Part shown: positions 12,552 to 24,000 of the stretch, piece after piece | Position numbering within the stretch: position 1 is the first letter of the stretch | How the letters are laid out: every line of letters starts with the position of its first letter | Assembly: GCF_026914265.1 (NCBI RefSeq) | Contig: NC_069124.1 | Location: 7,094,213-7,158,212 of the forward strand | Direction of reading: 5' to 3' | DNA length: 64,000 bases | Origin: Mya arenaria | Taxonomy: Eukaryota > Mollusca > Bivalvia > Myida > Myidae | Position numbers and translations under genes: made by a program | The notes under the pieces: model-generated | Database searches by the model: none | Seen by the model: only the letters and a program-made list of their open reading frames with translations | Told to the model about the DNA's origin: nothing

Positions 12552-15500
12552 ATGTCGAGTTACAAAAGATTATTTGATGAAAAGAACAATCAGAACTGGT
12601 TAAAAGTGTCTTTAGGTATTAGCCTTACAAAAACGGCTCTTGAACCATTCGTCGCCAATGTCATTGAGCAGTTTCAGAACGATGGATATAAATCAATACT
12701 GCAGAAAAAATGTCTCTTGCCTGGCGTTTCCTGTCGTTTGTGTTCAACCCAGAATGTCATCCAATGCCCAACACAAGGCATTTGCAAGTATCTACGAAAT
12801 CGCACCTGCAAGTTTCATCAAAACCATACCTACAGGCAGTGTCCTAGCAAAATTTGTAATGATTTCCGAGAGTGGATACAGATCCACCACCGTTTTGGAG
12901 GACCGTCCTGGAGAAACAGTGACGCTGGTAGATGGAGCACTGATTGGTGGGAGATCGCCAAGTGCTACCTCCCGCCAGACGGGTACTTTGGTGTCCATAC
13001 GGTGGAAATGTCGGACTTCAATGGCCTCATCAGCGTTATCATGAACTGCAAATATTTCCAAAACTACTTTACAGACAATCTCGCCGCGGACTCAAATGTT
13101 TGCACTAAGGTACGATTAACATTAATCATGTTTTTAATAAGGTCACTATAAAGAATGATTTATTGCCAGTGATGAAATTAAGTACCGATATTAAAACAAT
13201 GCCAGTGCAAATTCAAAATTTAATCATTTGTCCATTAACTAAAAATGTCATTTATTTATTTTTACATGTCTAGGTTAGAGAAATCGGCCGAAAACTGAGG
13301 CATGCTCCTGGTCTTCTGGTGACAGACGAAGATTGGAAAAGCTGCTCGGATGCTTTGAAAGATTTACTTCAAGACCCAAAGTATATGAAAGGGGACAATC
13401 ATACAAAAGATGCCGTAGATCAATTAAACAAGGTATGTGAAAAATGCTGAGATAAAAATGCACTCAAAGAAATGTTAATAACATATGCTATGAACTCTTT
13501 TTTGCATTTATTCTGTGTTTTATTACTTCAATCACAACGATTTTCACGATACATAATGTTTCATGGCGACCATTTCAGTAGTTGTCTTACTGTTAAGAAA
13601 CTAGTTTTATTATAATTAGCAAATAAAAATCCGTATCAAATTGACCGTGCAGTTCAAATTATTTCGTATTTTCACAGTTGGAACAAGATACACTGAAAGT
13701 GTCTGACGAAGAGGTACTGAAAGTACTGCAAGATTCAGCGGAGACTCTGAAAAGACTGATTGAAGATAGTAACATAATTAAAGAAAAGGTTGAAGACCTT
13801 AAATCGCTTGAACATTACATTGAAAACGTAAAGGGGTCTGTTCAAAAACATGTTGCCCAACTCAGCGCCTGTGAGAAAACACACTCAGATTTGATTAATG
13901 GTACGCAAATCTAGAAGCATTCTTGTTTAAATCTATCCACAAGTATAACGTATATTCGGCATCTGACGTTTTTGGTGTTTATTTCAATTTGATTAAGTTT
14001 TCATGTTGTTGTTTTTGCATTTCAGACATGAAAGAAGACTTGGTCATTTTCTATAAACAGAATTGCAGTCGTTTACCATTTGGCCTGCATGCAACCAATA
14101 CAATTTCGCTCGTTGACATATTCGTGCCACCGAGTCTGGTCAAAATTCAACTTGATACGGGCAATGAAATAGGTACAAAGAAATCAAAAATTAGACGGAC
14201 AAAAATTAAACGTTTTGACAAAATATTTGTACACAATCATAAGGTGGCGAGGCGAATTTACATAAATGCAAAAGCAGGAGTTGGAAAGACACTGTTTTGC
14301 CAGTTTCTTGTTATTTTGTGGTGTGCCTATCAGACGAATGACACAGACACCATTGAACTCTTTGAAAGGAGTGGATGTGAAGAGTATTTAAAAACACTCG
14401 ATTATCTGCGAAACATTGAATTTTTATTCTTTGCTCATTTGAAACAGTCCGATGCTCGTTTGTGTGAAGTGGATGACATTCTTCATCGTCAGCTGATAAA
14501 CCGCTTGTCCAGATCGGAAACCTATGGAAAAGGGTGTTTGCAAGATGTAATGCACAAACACAAATGTCTGATTATTCTGGATGGCCTGGATGAGTGGAAT
14601 CACCCAGACAGGGACACGTTTGAGTGTTACGTGGAATGCAAAGACATTCCACATGAGCGAACGAGAATCAACTGTACCTTGCTCATTACATCTAGGCCGT
14701 GGAAATTGGGTCATATTAGCTTGCAACACGACAACGAAATCAGTATTGAAATAGAAACCATGCATTCAATCCTTATTGAAAAATTAATTGAAAAGGCACA
14801 CGCAAGTTTAAAAAAAATGTACTGCAATGATATTGAAACGGAGCAGTTTTTCAAAGAAGTTGAAAACAAAAAAATGACAAGTCTTCTCAAGGTGCCATTA
14901 CTTGCAAATCAGATGCTGTGTCTTTGGTGTGAAGGACGTGGAATAGGTGAATCCAAATGTCAGGTGTATTGTAACACTATGGGAACCATGTTTGGTAACA
15001 CCAGCCATAAAGACGAGGCATTGTATGAAAATATTTTGGAAACAGAATATTTTGAGTTACCGGTGTGTGTCACTAACAATAAATTCTGCTGCAAATATTC
15101 AAAAGCAATTGTTAAACTTGGCGAGATTGCTTTCAATGCAATATTTTGCCCTACACAACACGAAAAAGGTGGGCAACTCTACTTGACTTCAGTGCAAAGC
15201 ATCTTGTCTGATCAGGAAGAAAAGTTAGCACTCAGAAGCGGTTTGCTTTCAAGGTCATCAACACCACGTGGCTTCGGAAAAGACCAATACGAGTACAGCT
15301 TTCTCCACAAAACATACCAAGAATTTCTTGCAAGCATTTACATGGCTTCGTTATTGCCAGGATACAAGAAGTATGGGCATATGAAGAATATGTTCTTAGA
15401 AGCCCATGGGAAGTTATCGTCTGAGGTTTTTGTTTTTCTTTGTGGATTAAGTAAGTCACTAGCACACACAGCTTCACTATATCTTTCTGACAATTATACC

Positions 15501-16763
15501 AAACATTTGGTTAGCAAACATGAAATTCAAGTCGGTGATATCAGAAGTATACAGGAAGTGTTCATAGCAGGTTTGCAGGAAGCAAACCGAAATTGCATTA
15601 CTGAATGTAGCTTAAAGCTTCGTCATGTCATTTTAAACGAAATCAGCCCTTCCCAATGCGATGTAAACGTATGCGATCACATAGACAGAAGTGACATGGT
15701 AGCTATGTGTTTGATATGTGACAATGACTCAACATCGGTAACCATTGACGATTGCACGAGCATGATACAGTCCTCCCAAAAGAGCTTGAGATTTGTGCAT
15801 GTAGACGGAGAGAAAACCGAAAACCTGATGCTAAGCACCGTAAATCTGGAGGATTGTTGGCATATTCACACTCTTGATCTGAAAGAGGTTGCATTGAAAG
15901 GAACTCTGGACCTTTCCAAATGTCTATCTTTGTCCTCAATTGTTTTTGAATTTGTTACCATTGACGTCGTAGTATTTCCTGCTACACATATTTATTCCTG
16001 CATACTTCTCTCATCGTTCGCATCGATAGATAACGATATGGCAATGAAGGTTACATTTTCAAAGGGGACTAAATTTTCAAGGAGACTACATTATATGTTT
16101 ATTGAATATGTGACGGTACTGGATGATTTAGACTTGATTGAGTGCAGCAACCTATCCGTACTGGGTTTATGGAATGTGAATGTCGAGAAAATCCTTTTAC
16201 AGAAACAAATGTTGAAGTTCTGCTGTCTTGGTGACCGCATTGGACGGCAAAATTCACAATGGTCTAAGGTACTGTGTTCCATTCAAGGATCTATCCGATT
16301 GCGAGAACTACGCCTTGGCGATATTAAGAAGGACGAGATTTCTTTGATCCAAGACGTTATTTTATCCATGAAAAATCTGGAGATATTGTACCTCTATAAC
16401 TCCGACTTTGAAGCATACAACATATGCATTCCGGACAAAGTTAGATGGCTTATTTTGAGACGAATGAGGCTATCGTCAGTCAGTTTGAAAACACTTGTCG
16501 ACGCTGTGAGTTCATTTGAACATGCCGTAAGTGTTGAGCTAGAAATGTGCGAGATCACACCAGTCAATGACGCGAGTGCTGAAGAAGTTGTGAAAATACT
16601 GAGAGAGAAGAACGATGTCGAGATCGCTACCTGTGATTTGACCTGTGGGATAGGAACAAAACGGTGCACGTCTTTATCAAACGATCTTAAGATTTGTCGT
16701 GTCCAGTATTCCTATAACCTCCGAAAGTTGATATTTAAATCAGGCCATTCTCTTTCAAGTTAA
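12552..16763 (+). CDS. NLR-like protein: CXorf38/DUF4559-type domain - linker - NACHT - leucine-rich C-terminus
   Basis: Four exons (12552-13109, 13274-13432, 13678-13900, 14026-16763) join in frame at GT-AG sites to give 1225 residues. Residues 1-240 resemble the CXorf38 family (NWLKVSLGISLTKTALEPF; SKICNDF; GPSWRNSDAGRWSTDWWEIA; RHAP). Residues 240-313 are charged and helical. The NACHT NTPase follows: Walker A AKAGVGKTLF (Lys401), Walker B LIILDGLDEW (Asp499), sensor LLITSRP (near 537), a winged-helix region and SFLHKTYQEFLASIYMA (near 740). Leucine-rich repeats are irregular from about 850. By family knowledge, NACHT proteins are ATP-dependent oligomerising sensors, so a cytosolic immune or stress role is inferred. 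There is no signal peptide or membrane segment, and no DEATH, CARD or TIR domain. The start was chosen because it directly follows an acceptor-like site and begins the homology. All reading frames are intact. Confidence 0.88.
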
Positions 16764-16998
16764 AGTAAGACAAGAACAATGAATGTTCCAACTATCATCC
16801 TTTTTAGGATGCATGGTTTCGTGTGAATGTTTTTGTGTCTGTAGTATTGTGTATGAAAAATAATGATGATGAAGCTTTAGCTTTATCTTGTTGATGGCAG
16901 GTACATTTGTGACATATAAGAAGAAACTCGATGAGTTCAAGATCCCGTTTCATTAAAGAAATTGTCTTCGTGTCATATTTTGTTATTATTTGTCAAAT

Positions 16999-17004
16999 AA
17001 TAAA
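16999..17004 (+). promoter_or_regulatory. Candidate polyadenylation signal of the NLR-like gene
   Basis: AATAAA lies 236 bp after the stop codon; a weaker ATTAAA lies at about 16953. Position and motif are the only evidence. Confidence 0.45.
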
Positions 17005-17070
17005 GCATAAGCCGGTAGTTTGGTATCGGATACCAAAGCATAAGCCGGTAGTTTGGTATCGGATACCAAA
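17005..17070. repeat. Perfect 33-bp tandem duplication containing a palindrome
   Basis: Two identical head-to-tail copies; each ends in TTTGGTATCGGATACCAAA, which is self-complementary around its centre. Confidence 0.9.
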
Positions 17071-17540
17071 ATACAATTAGTCATGTTTGTGAGTTATGTG
17101 AACCCATAGTGTGTTGGTATCATTTGATAGGGTGTTTTGAGTGTTTGAATGGAGAAAGACTATGTAAAAATATTCCGAAACTAATGTTAGGCCATGTCGC
17201 GTAAGATTTCAGTTAAAATGAAAACTAAAATTTCAAATCTGTAATAACATTTTGGTTAACTATAATATATGGCCTTTAAGCACGATTTTTAAGTGAAAGT
17301 TAAGTCCATATATATGATGAAATAAAGTCTGGGAGTAGTAGAGTTCTGTTAAGGAGTTTATTCACATCATCGATCATCAGGCATATGTGTAGAGAAAGAC
17401 AAAAAACGAATCCTGAAACAAGCAATAAATCGTTTTAAGCATACAATATAACTTGTCATTTTTACACTTGTATATATACATTTCTAAGCATATCCAGTCA
17501 TTCATACACTGTCTACTGTCTAGTGATCGACATATCGAAA

Positions 17541-17777
17541 TACATGGAATAAAACAGACGATGAAAACACACACTAAAATAGATAAACAAATCACAGTAC
17601 TAAACAAACTTCTGTCAACCCAGAGTAGCAAGAACATTTACATTCAAACACATACATGGAATAAAACAGACGACAGTTATATTGATGAAAACACACACTA
17701 AAACAGATAAACAAATCACACTACTAAACAAACTTCTGTCAACCCAGAGTAGCAAGAACATTTACATTCAAACACAC
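17541..17777. repeat. Tandem duplication of ~112-124 bp
   Basis: The block TACATGGAATAAAACAGACG ... CATTTACATTCAAACACA occurs twice. The second copy has a 12-bp insertion (after CAGACGA) and a few substitutions. The open frames here reflect the AC-rich composition and are not a gene. Confidence 0.85.
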
Positions 17778-18206
17778 CAATCTTGGATTAGACTCTTCTT
17801 CAACTTTCTCACTGATGATCAGCCTTACACGTTAAATGTTTTTATACAAAAAAACATCCGTCTACCACCTTTAGAAAAGTTACGTGATAGATAAGAAAAT
17901 CGAGGGATTTTAGACAAACGGCGGGAAACATTTCACTACTTCTTAGTTGTTAAAATGTAATCACGGAACAGATAACTTTAGGGTCAAAGGGAGATAATCT
18001 GTACTAAAATTCGAAATGGAAAAAGTAAGAGTTAATTTTACAAATGTACTCAAAACTGACCTTGTTGCATAATAATTGTTCGGTCATTTATCTGACATCT
18101 CAGTAATCAGCAAACAATTACATTCAAATGATACCAATATCAAAATCTAAACAAACAAACAGCAAGGCGCTGCCGGAAAGGTGAAAGACTAAGCTACAAG
18201 AACGTG

Positions 18207-18393
18207 TTTTGTTGCGGTATTTCTACTTCGAATCACCCTCTTGCAATTCTGACCTTGACCGCGCACTCGGCTATGTATTAAATGCAAGAAGTTTCTCACT
18301 GGACGGCTACCATCGACTTTCCTGGTTTTAATGACGTAATTGGAAAAGCCTTCAAATGTTGTCCAAAGTGAAAGTAGAAATACCGCAACAAAA
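18207..18393. mobile_element. Short MITE-like element, 22-bp TIRs
   Basis: TTTTGTTGCGGTATTTCTACTT at 18207-18228 and its exact reverse complement at 18372-18393 bound 187 bp. Similarity continues outward as GAAC..TTT-like sequence on both sides, so the true TIR may be about 27 bp. No target duplication is certain. Confidence 0.65.
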
Positions 18394-19619
18394 AAGGTTC
18401 AATTTGGATAAATACGCGTCTTACTTAACGAGTTCACAACGGTAGGGATGATATTTCAAGCTTATCTTTGTAATGCATGCGCAAAGTTTGCATCGAACCC
18501 TCAACCTCACACTTCCGCATTCACTTTCAAAGAACATTCAAATATATGACTCATTTACGTTCACACATTGCAATGGCAGTTTACATGCCGATATTGAATA
18601 ATTACTTTGCACAGTTGTAGGCGTTAGAATTTGCACGCATACAAGTTCAATTGTCATAATACAGTACTGATTGGTATACTACTTAATTTTTATGGGTGCA
18701 ACGGCTCTGATTATCATCGAATAGGATGATAGAGTCTTTACCTTGGTATCGATTCCTTGCAACCGAACCATTGTGATGCGCACAGAGCCTGGTCGGCCTC
18801 TATCTAACATGGGATGACCCCTCTCCAGTGTAACGTTTTAGATGTCAATCATCGTTGTTACATATTGGGACTTCAATCATTATTGTCGTCTTTATACCTC
18901 ATTCAATGATGAGGATAAATGTCGTCCTTTAGACTTCAAAATTTCTCTTTAACAAGTTTGGGTGTTGCGGGAAGGGTCAAGCCAAAATGCAACCAATATA
19001 CGCAGACGGACCTCAAATCTAACGCAAATTGCCTGTGGTGTCATAGTCTTTACTGTAAAACTGTTAATAACAACAAATAAGATAACTTCAACTAAACCAC
19101 TGCTTAAAATGTTGCTATGAATCCTGTTAGCTAACAATGTTATGTTAGCCTAACATACTGTATCACTCAATCTGGCTCAACTAGTTCTTCAGTGTGCCGC
19201 AAATAAATTCCTAAATGTATGAAACCAATGGGCTTTGCATGAAATGTTCAACAGATTCTTTACAATAGGTGTATAATTTGATCAAATTCGACACCACGAA
19301 TCAAGTCAATGATGCATGCCAAATATCTGGGACATATGTCTTTTACTAAGACAAGAACATATTTAAACTTTATATCATATAAACAATGACCACTGTCCCG
19401 GCCCGTTTCAGACTCACTTGCTCTCTGCATTTAGAAACGAATATTCGGTAAAAATGATAAATAATTCGGGTTGGGACCATTTTTACCCTTATGCTGGAGT
19501 TGAAAATATCACCGATTTATGTAATAGCTAGATGACATGAATTAAAATCTTAATAATTAAGACTGGGCGGAGTGAGCAGCGTTGCGAGCATTAATTCTGC
19601 CATATTTGAAAGTTCACAA

Positions 19620-19880
19620 TATATAATAATGAACTGGAGGGATTTCCGATTGAATTAGAGAGGTCTCTAATTGATTCGGAGATAACTCTAATTCAAATGA
19701 AGAGCTATTCAATTCAGTTAATTTGGAATTGAATAAGAGCGTTCTTCAAATGATTTGAAGAGATAAGAGATTGAGTTAATTCAATTGGTGATATCATTAA
19801 TTGGATTTGGAGCCCTCTTTAATTTAATTGAAGAGATCTATTACCATTTGAAGAGCTCTACGATTTTTTGAATGCATGTA
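19620..19880. repeat. Degenerate self-complementary AATT/GAGCTC-like repeat
   Basis: Motifs such as GAATTAGAGAGGTCTCTAATT, TCAAATGAAGAGCTATTCAATT and TTAATTGAAGAGATCT repeat with variation and can pair with one another. No ORF. Confidence 0.6.
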
Positions 19881-20107
19881 GATTTGGCGTTCCAAGGTTG
19901 GTACAGAATAACATTTATGTGAATAAATTGTTTACCCCTTAAAACAAGCCAACCAGAGCCAAGTATTGTGTGCACTCTGTTTTGATTATTGGCGATTCAT
20001 ATATTGGGTCGTGACTTAAATATCTACTTACCAGGGTTCCAACGATAAGCTTTGAGTCGGTCATGGATTACAAATTACCAACTTGGGCCTAAAAAAATAC
20101 ATTTGGT

Positions 20108-20284
20108 TCGGACTGCAATTTTGGCGACACCGATTCGAACCCGGTCTCCGACTTTCTTTTTTTTACATTTTGGTATATTTTTTTATGATATCAAAGAGTA
20201 AAACATTCTATTAAACAATTGTCCTGAGATTCGTCACAGAAAAAAACTTTTTTGGTGCCAATCTGGTGTACAGTCCCTTTAAAG
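20108..20284 (+). mobile_element. Element B copy 2, 5'-truncated
   Basis: Only the right part is present, from GGACTGCAATTTTGGCGACA through the B-box-like ATTCGAACCCGG to the terminal CTGGTGTACAGTCCCTTTAAAG. The left terminal repeat and the A-box are missing. Confidence 0.75.
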
Positions 20285-20620
20285 GTTTAAACCAATAAAA
20301 CATTAATTTTCGAACGGAAATATGCAAATCTGCGATCTGATCTTTTGTCAGCAATCTTTTATCATTGGTTTGCAGATATTAACGTAAAAATTTGCTCTTT
20401 CCAAGACAAAAAAAAAGTTGTAAAAACGGTCAATCTGTGAGAAGTTTTGGCGACTCGACGTTTAGGGAACAAAATGAAAAGCCAAACGTTGGAAAAGTTC
20501 CCTATACGCGCATTATTGTGGCTAGTAATACATGAACTATAACCTATACATACAGTACGTGTGCATGAAGCGTGAACATGTACGTGGAAAATCCCAGTCG
20601 CGGAGTTCCGGATAAGTATA

Positions 20621-20750
20621 GGATAGATCACGAGTAGCCGTTTGATATTGAATTTATCAGCGAGCGTAGCGAGTTGATAATTCCATATCAAACGGCTACT
20701 CGTACGCTCGCTGATAAATTCAATATCAAACGGCTACTCGTGATCTATCC
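20621..20750. repeat. Long palindrome with a third nested arm
   Basis: GGATAGATCACGAGTAGCCG... (from 20621) is matched by its reverse complement ending at 20750, with arms of about 46 bp. The interior holds another, imperfect copy of the right arm (TATCAAACGGCTACTCG). It is probably a foldback element or a nested duplication. Confidence 0.8.
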
Positions 20751-21098
20751 GACTTAGACAACAGAAAGTATTGCTTTTTTCTCAGTCAAATCGGTACATT
20801 TGTATGAGAAAAATGTCAGGAAAGCACAAGAAACAAACATTTCTGTAGTATTAAGAACGTTAGTAGGTGCACGATTTGCACGAGATTTACCAGTTCGAAT
20901 ATCCGACAGAAAAACAGTTGTGTGTGAGATTTATCAAACACTTTTGCAGGCCTATGATTGACGGGCTGGAGGTCTAACGACTATTAATATGCATTAAATT
21001 TGAGGAAAGCGCGGAAAGCGAAAGTACATGTTATTTTCGAAAAACCAATTCCAAAACATTGCGTCAGAAAACTGCATGTGGATTGTTTCATTTTCAAA

Positions 21099-24000
21099 AT
21101 GGGCGCTTACCAATCTCACGAAACTTACAACTCGATCAACACTGATGTAAAAGATGGGAAAAGGTACTGGGCAAGATTTGTGGATAAGCCTTTTGCAAAG
21201 GGGGCAAGCCGTTTAGCATTTCAAGGGACACTGTACGGTGATGGACCAAGAAACGGGTCAAAATGCGTTACGAAGGTATTCAAATCGGAATACGCCCAGC
21301 ATTTTGTTCAAATGGCACCAGACTTGGCGGCGAGTAAGAAAGCTCTTGGATATGCTGAAGAATTTGGCAGAAATTATTTCCGGCGAATTCGAAACTACAT
21401 TCACGAGAATGAAATAGAATTCCTCATACCGCTCATAGCAAAAATGCAGTACGTCTCCACTTTCAACGTTTTGTGGTTTATCCCATACGATACGGATTCT
21501 AGATACGTGAAGTCCAACGAGCACGTGTCTATCGAGCCTTTCATCGAGGGCCAGTATGACAAATTCAACTCGAACGGAGGCTATGAAAAGAGCATCCACG
21601 AATTGATGACGACATTCTGCCACTGGACCTGGTACATCAGTGGTCACAAGTTCATGGTCTGTGACCTTCAGGTAAGACCTGTATAAAAGTATATTGGATG
21701 ATAATACCAGTATATTACAAATTATATTGTATTCTCGAAGTATTGTAAGCCCCCTCCCCCAATAAATAAATAAATAAATAAAATAAATAATAATAATAAT
21801 AATAATAAATAAATAAATAATAATAGAAATAAAAATAGAAATAAAATTGTAAATGTAAATTTGTTTCCATTATAAACATCTAAAAATAGTAGGGTATGTA
21901 GATATGCATAACTATTTTCTATTTCTCTTTTGAGAACTGGGATTCTGTACCAAACTGACCTACATACATGTATGTATATCAGCTAGGGTATATCACTTTT
22001 GTAGAAAGATTTGAATACAATAAATGACTAAAAAATATCCATATACCGATCAAAACGCAAAAAAATGTGTTGGTAAAAATATGTCAGTCCCACAGCCCCC
22101 CCCACCCCCCCAGGTCCGGGGGTATACCGGGGATAGCCGGGGAAATGGACCGTGTTTTTACCTTTCACCTTTTTTTACCTTTGGCCCCGCAGTGCCGGGT
22201 GAATGCGGTGGTTTTGTCTTCGCTTTAAATATAGCGAGGAATGGGCTTTACCTAAGGTCCCTGGGGTGCGGGGGCATTTGGCGGGGATTTTACCATCTGT
22301 TCGTCCCCGCAAGGCGCGGATTTTAGCCGGGGTTGGCTGGGCCGAAAGTCAAAGTCCCCACTATTCCCCGGATCTGGGGGGCCGTGGTTACAATTGACTG
22401 GTGCATAACTGTTTATTAATGACTATAAAGGCTATTATCTATTGACATTTTTTTAAACCTTGTTGAAATTTTATTTTGTATTTACTTTTCTAATCAAGGG
22501 TCATACACTCATTTGAACAAAATTTTGTAAATAAAATCTAAACTCATTCAATTTTTAGCATCGTTACTTAAGATTATCCTCACAATAGAGCATTTTCTGC
22601 CACATTCTTAAATCTTTATTTTTTACTTGTAACAATAGAGCTGTTTTATCATAACTAGAAGCTTTTTATGCCCCCGAAGGTGGGCATATTAAAATCGCAC
22701 CGTCCGTCCGTCCGTCCGTCCGTCCGGCTCTGTAGCTCTCCCTTGTATGGGCAGATTTTAAAATAACTTGCCACATGTGTTCCACATACCAAGACGACGT
22801 GTGGCGTGCAAGACTCGTGTCCCTACCTCAAAGGTCAAGGTCACACTTAGTGTTTATTTACAATGGAGTGCTGCATATAAGGACATAGAGTATAGGTTGT
22901 CGTGTCCGGTCTGTAACTTTCTCTTGTATAAACAGATTTTAAAATAACTTGCCACATGTGTACCACATACCAAGACGACGTGTCGTGTGCAAGACCCGTG
23001 TCCCTACCTCAAAGGTCAAGGTCACACTTAGTGTTTATTCACAATGGAGTGCTGCATATAAGGACATAGAGTATAGGTTGTCGTGTCCGGGCTGTAACTT
23101 TCTCTTGTATGGACAGATTTTAAAATAACTTGCCACATGTGTTCCTCATACCAAGATGACGTGTCGCGTGCAAGACCCGTGTCCCTACCTCAAAGGTCAA
23201 GGTCACACTTAGTGTTTATTCACAATGGAGTGCTGCATATAAGGACATAGAGTATAGGTTGTCGTGTCCGGACTGTAACTTTCCCTTGTATGGACAGATT
23301 TTAAAATAACTTGCCACATGTGTTCCACATACCAAGACGACGTGTCGCGTGCAAGACCCGTGTCCCTACCTCAAAGGTCAAGGTCACACTTAGTGTTTAT
23401 TTACAATGGAGTGCTGCATATAAGGACATAGAGTATAGGTTGTCGTGTCCGGGCTGTAACTTTCTCTTGTATGGACAGATTTTAAAATAACTTGCCACAT
23501 GTGTTCCACATACCAAGACGACGTGTCGCGTGCAAGACCCGTGTCCCTACCTCAAAGGTCAAGGTCACACTTAGTGTTTATTCACAATGGAGTGCTGCAT
23601 ATAAGGACATAGAGTATAGGTTGTCGTGTCCGGACTGTAACTTTCCCTTGTATGGACAGATTTTAAAATAACTTGCCACATGTGTTCCACATACCAAGAC
23701 GACGTGTCGCGTGCAAGACCCGTGTCCCTACCTCAAAGGTCAAGGTCACACTTAGTGTTTATTTACAATGGAGTGCTGCATATAAGGACATAGAGTATAG
23801 GTTGTCGTGTCCGGGCTGTAACTTTCTCTTGTATGGACAGATTTTAAAATAACTTGCCACATGTGTTCCACATACCAAGACGACGTGTCGCGTGCAAGAC
23901 CCGTGTCCCTACCTCAAAGGTCAAGGTCACACTTAGTGTTTATTTACAATGGAGTGCTGCATATAATGACATAGAGTATAGGTTGTCGTGTCCGGGCTGT

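Noticed and set aside
13923..14025. Extension of NLR-like exon 4 upstream (MFKSIHKYNVYSAS...)
   Set aside because: It is intron: a clear donor ends exon 3 at 13900, and a TTTGCATTTCAG acceptor precedes 14026. The frame is open only by chance.
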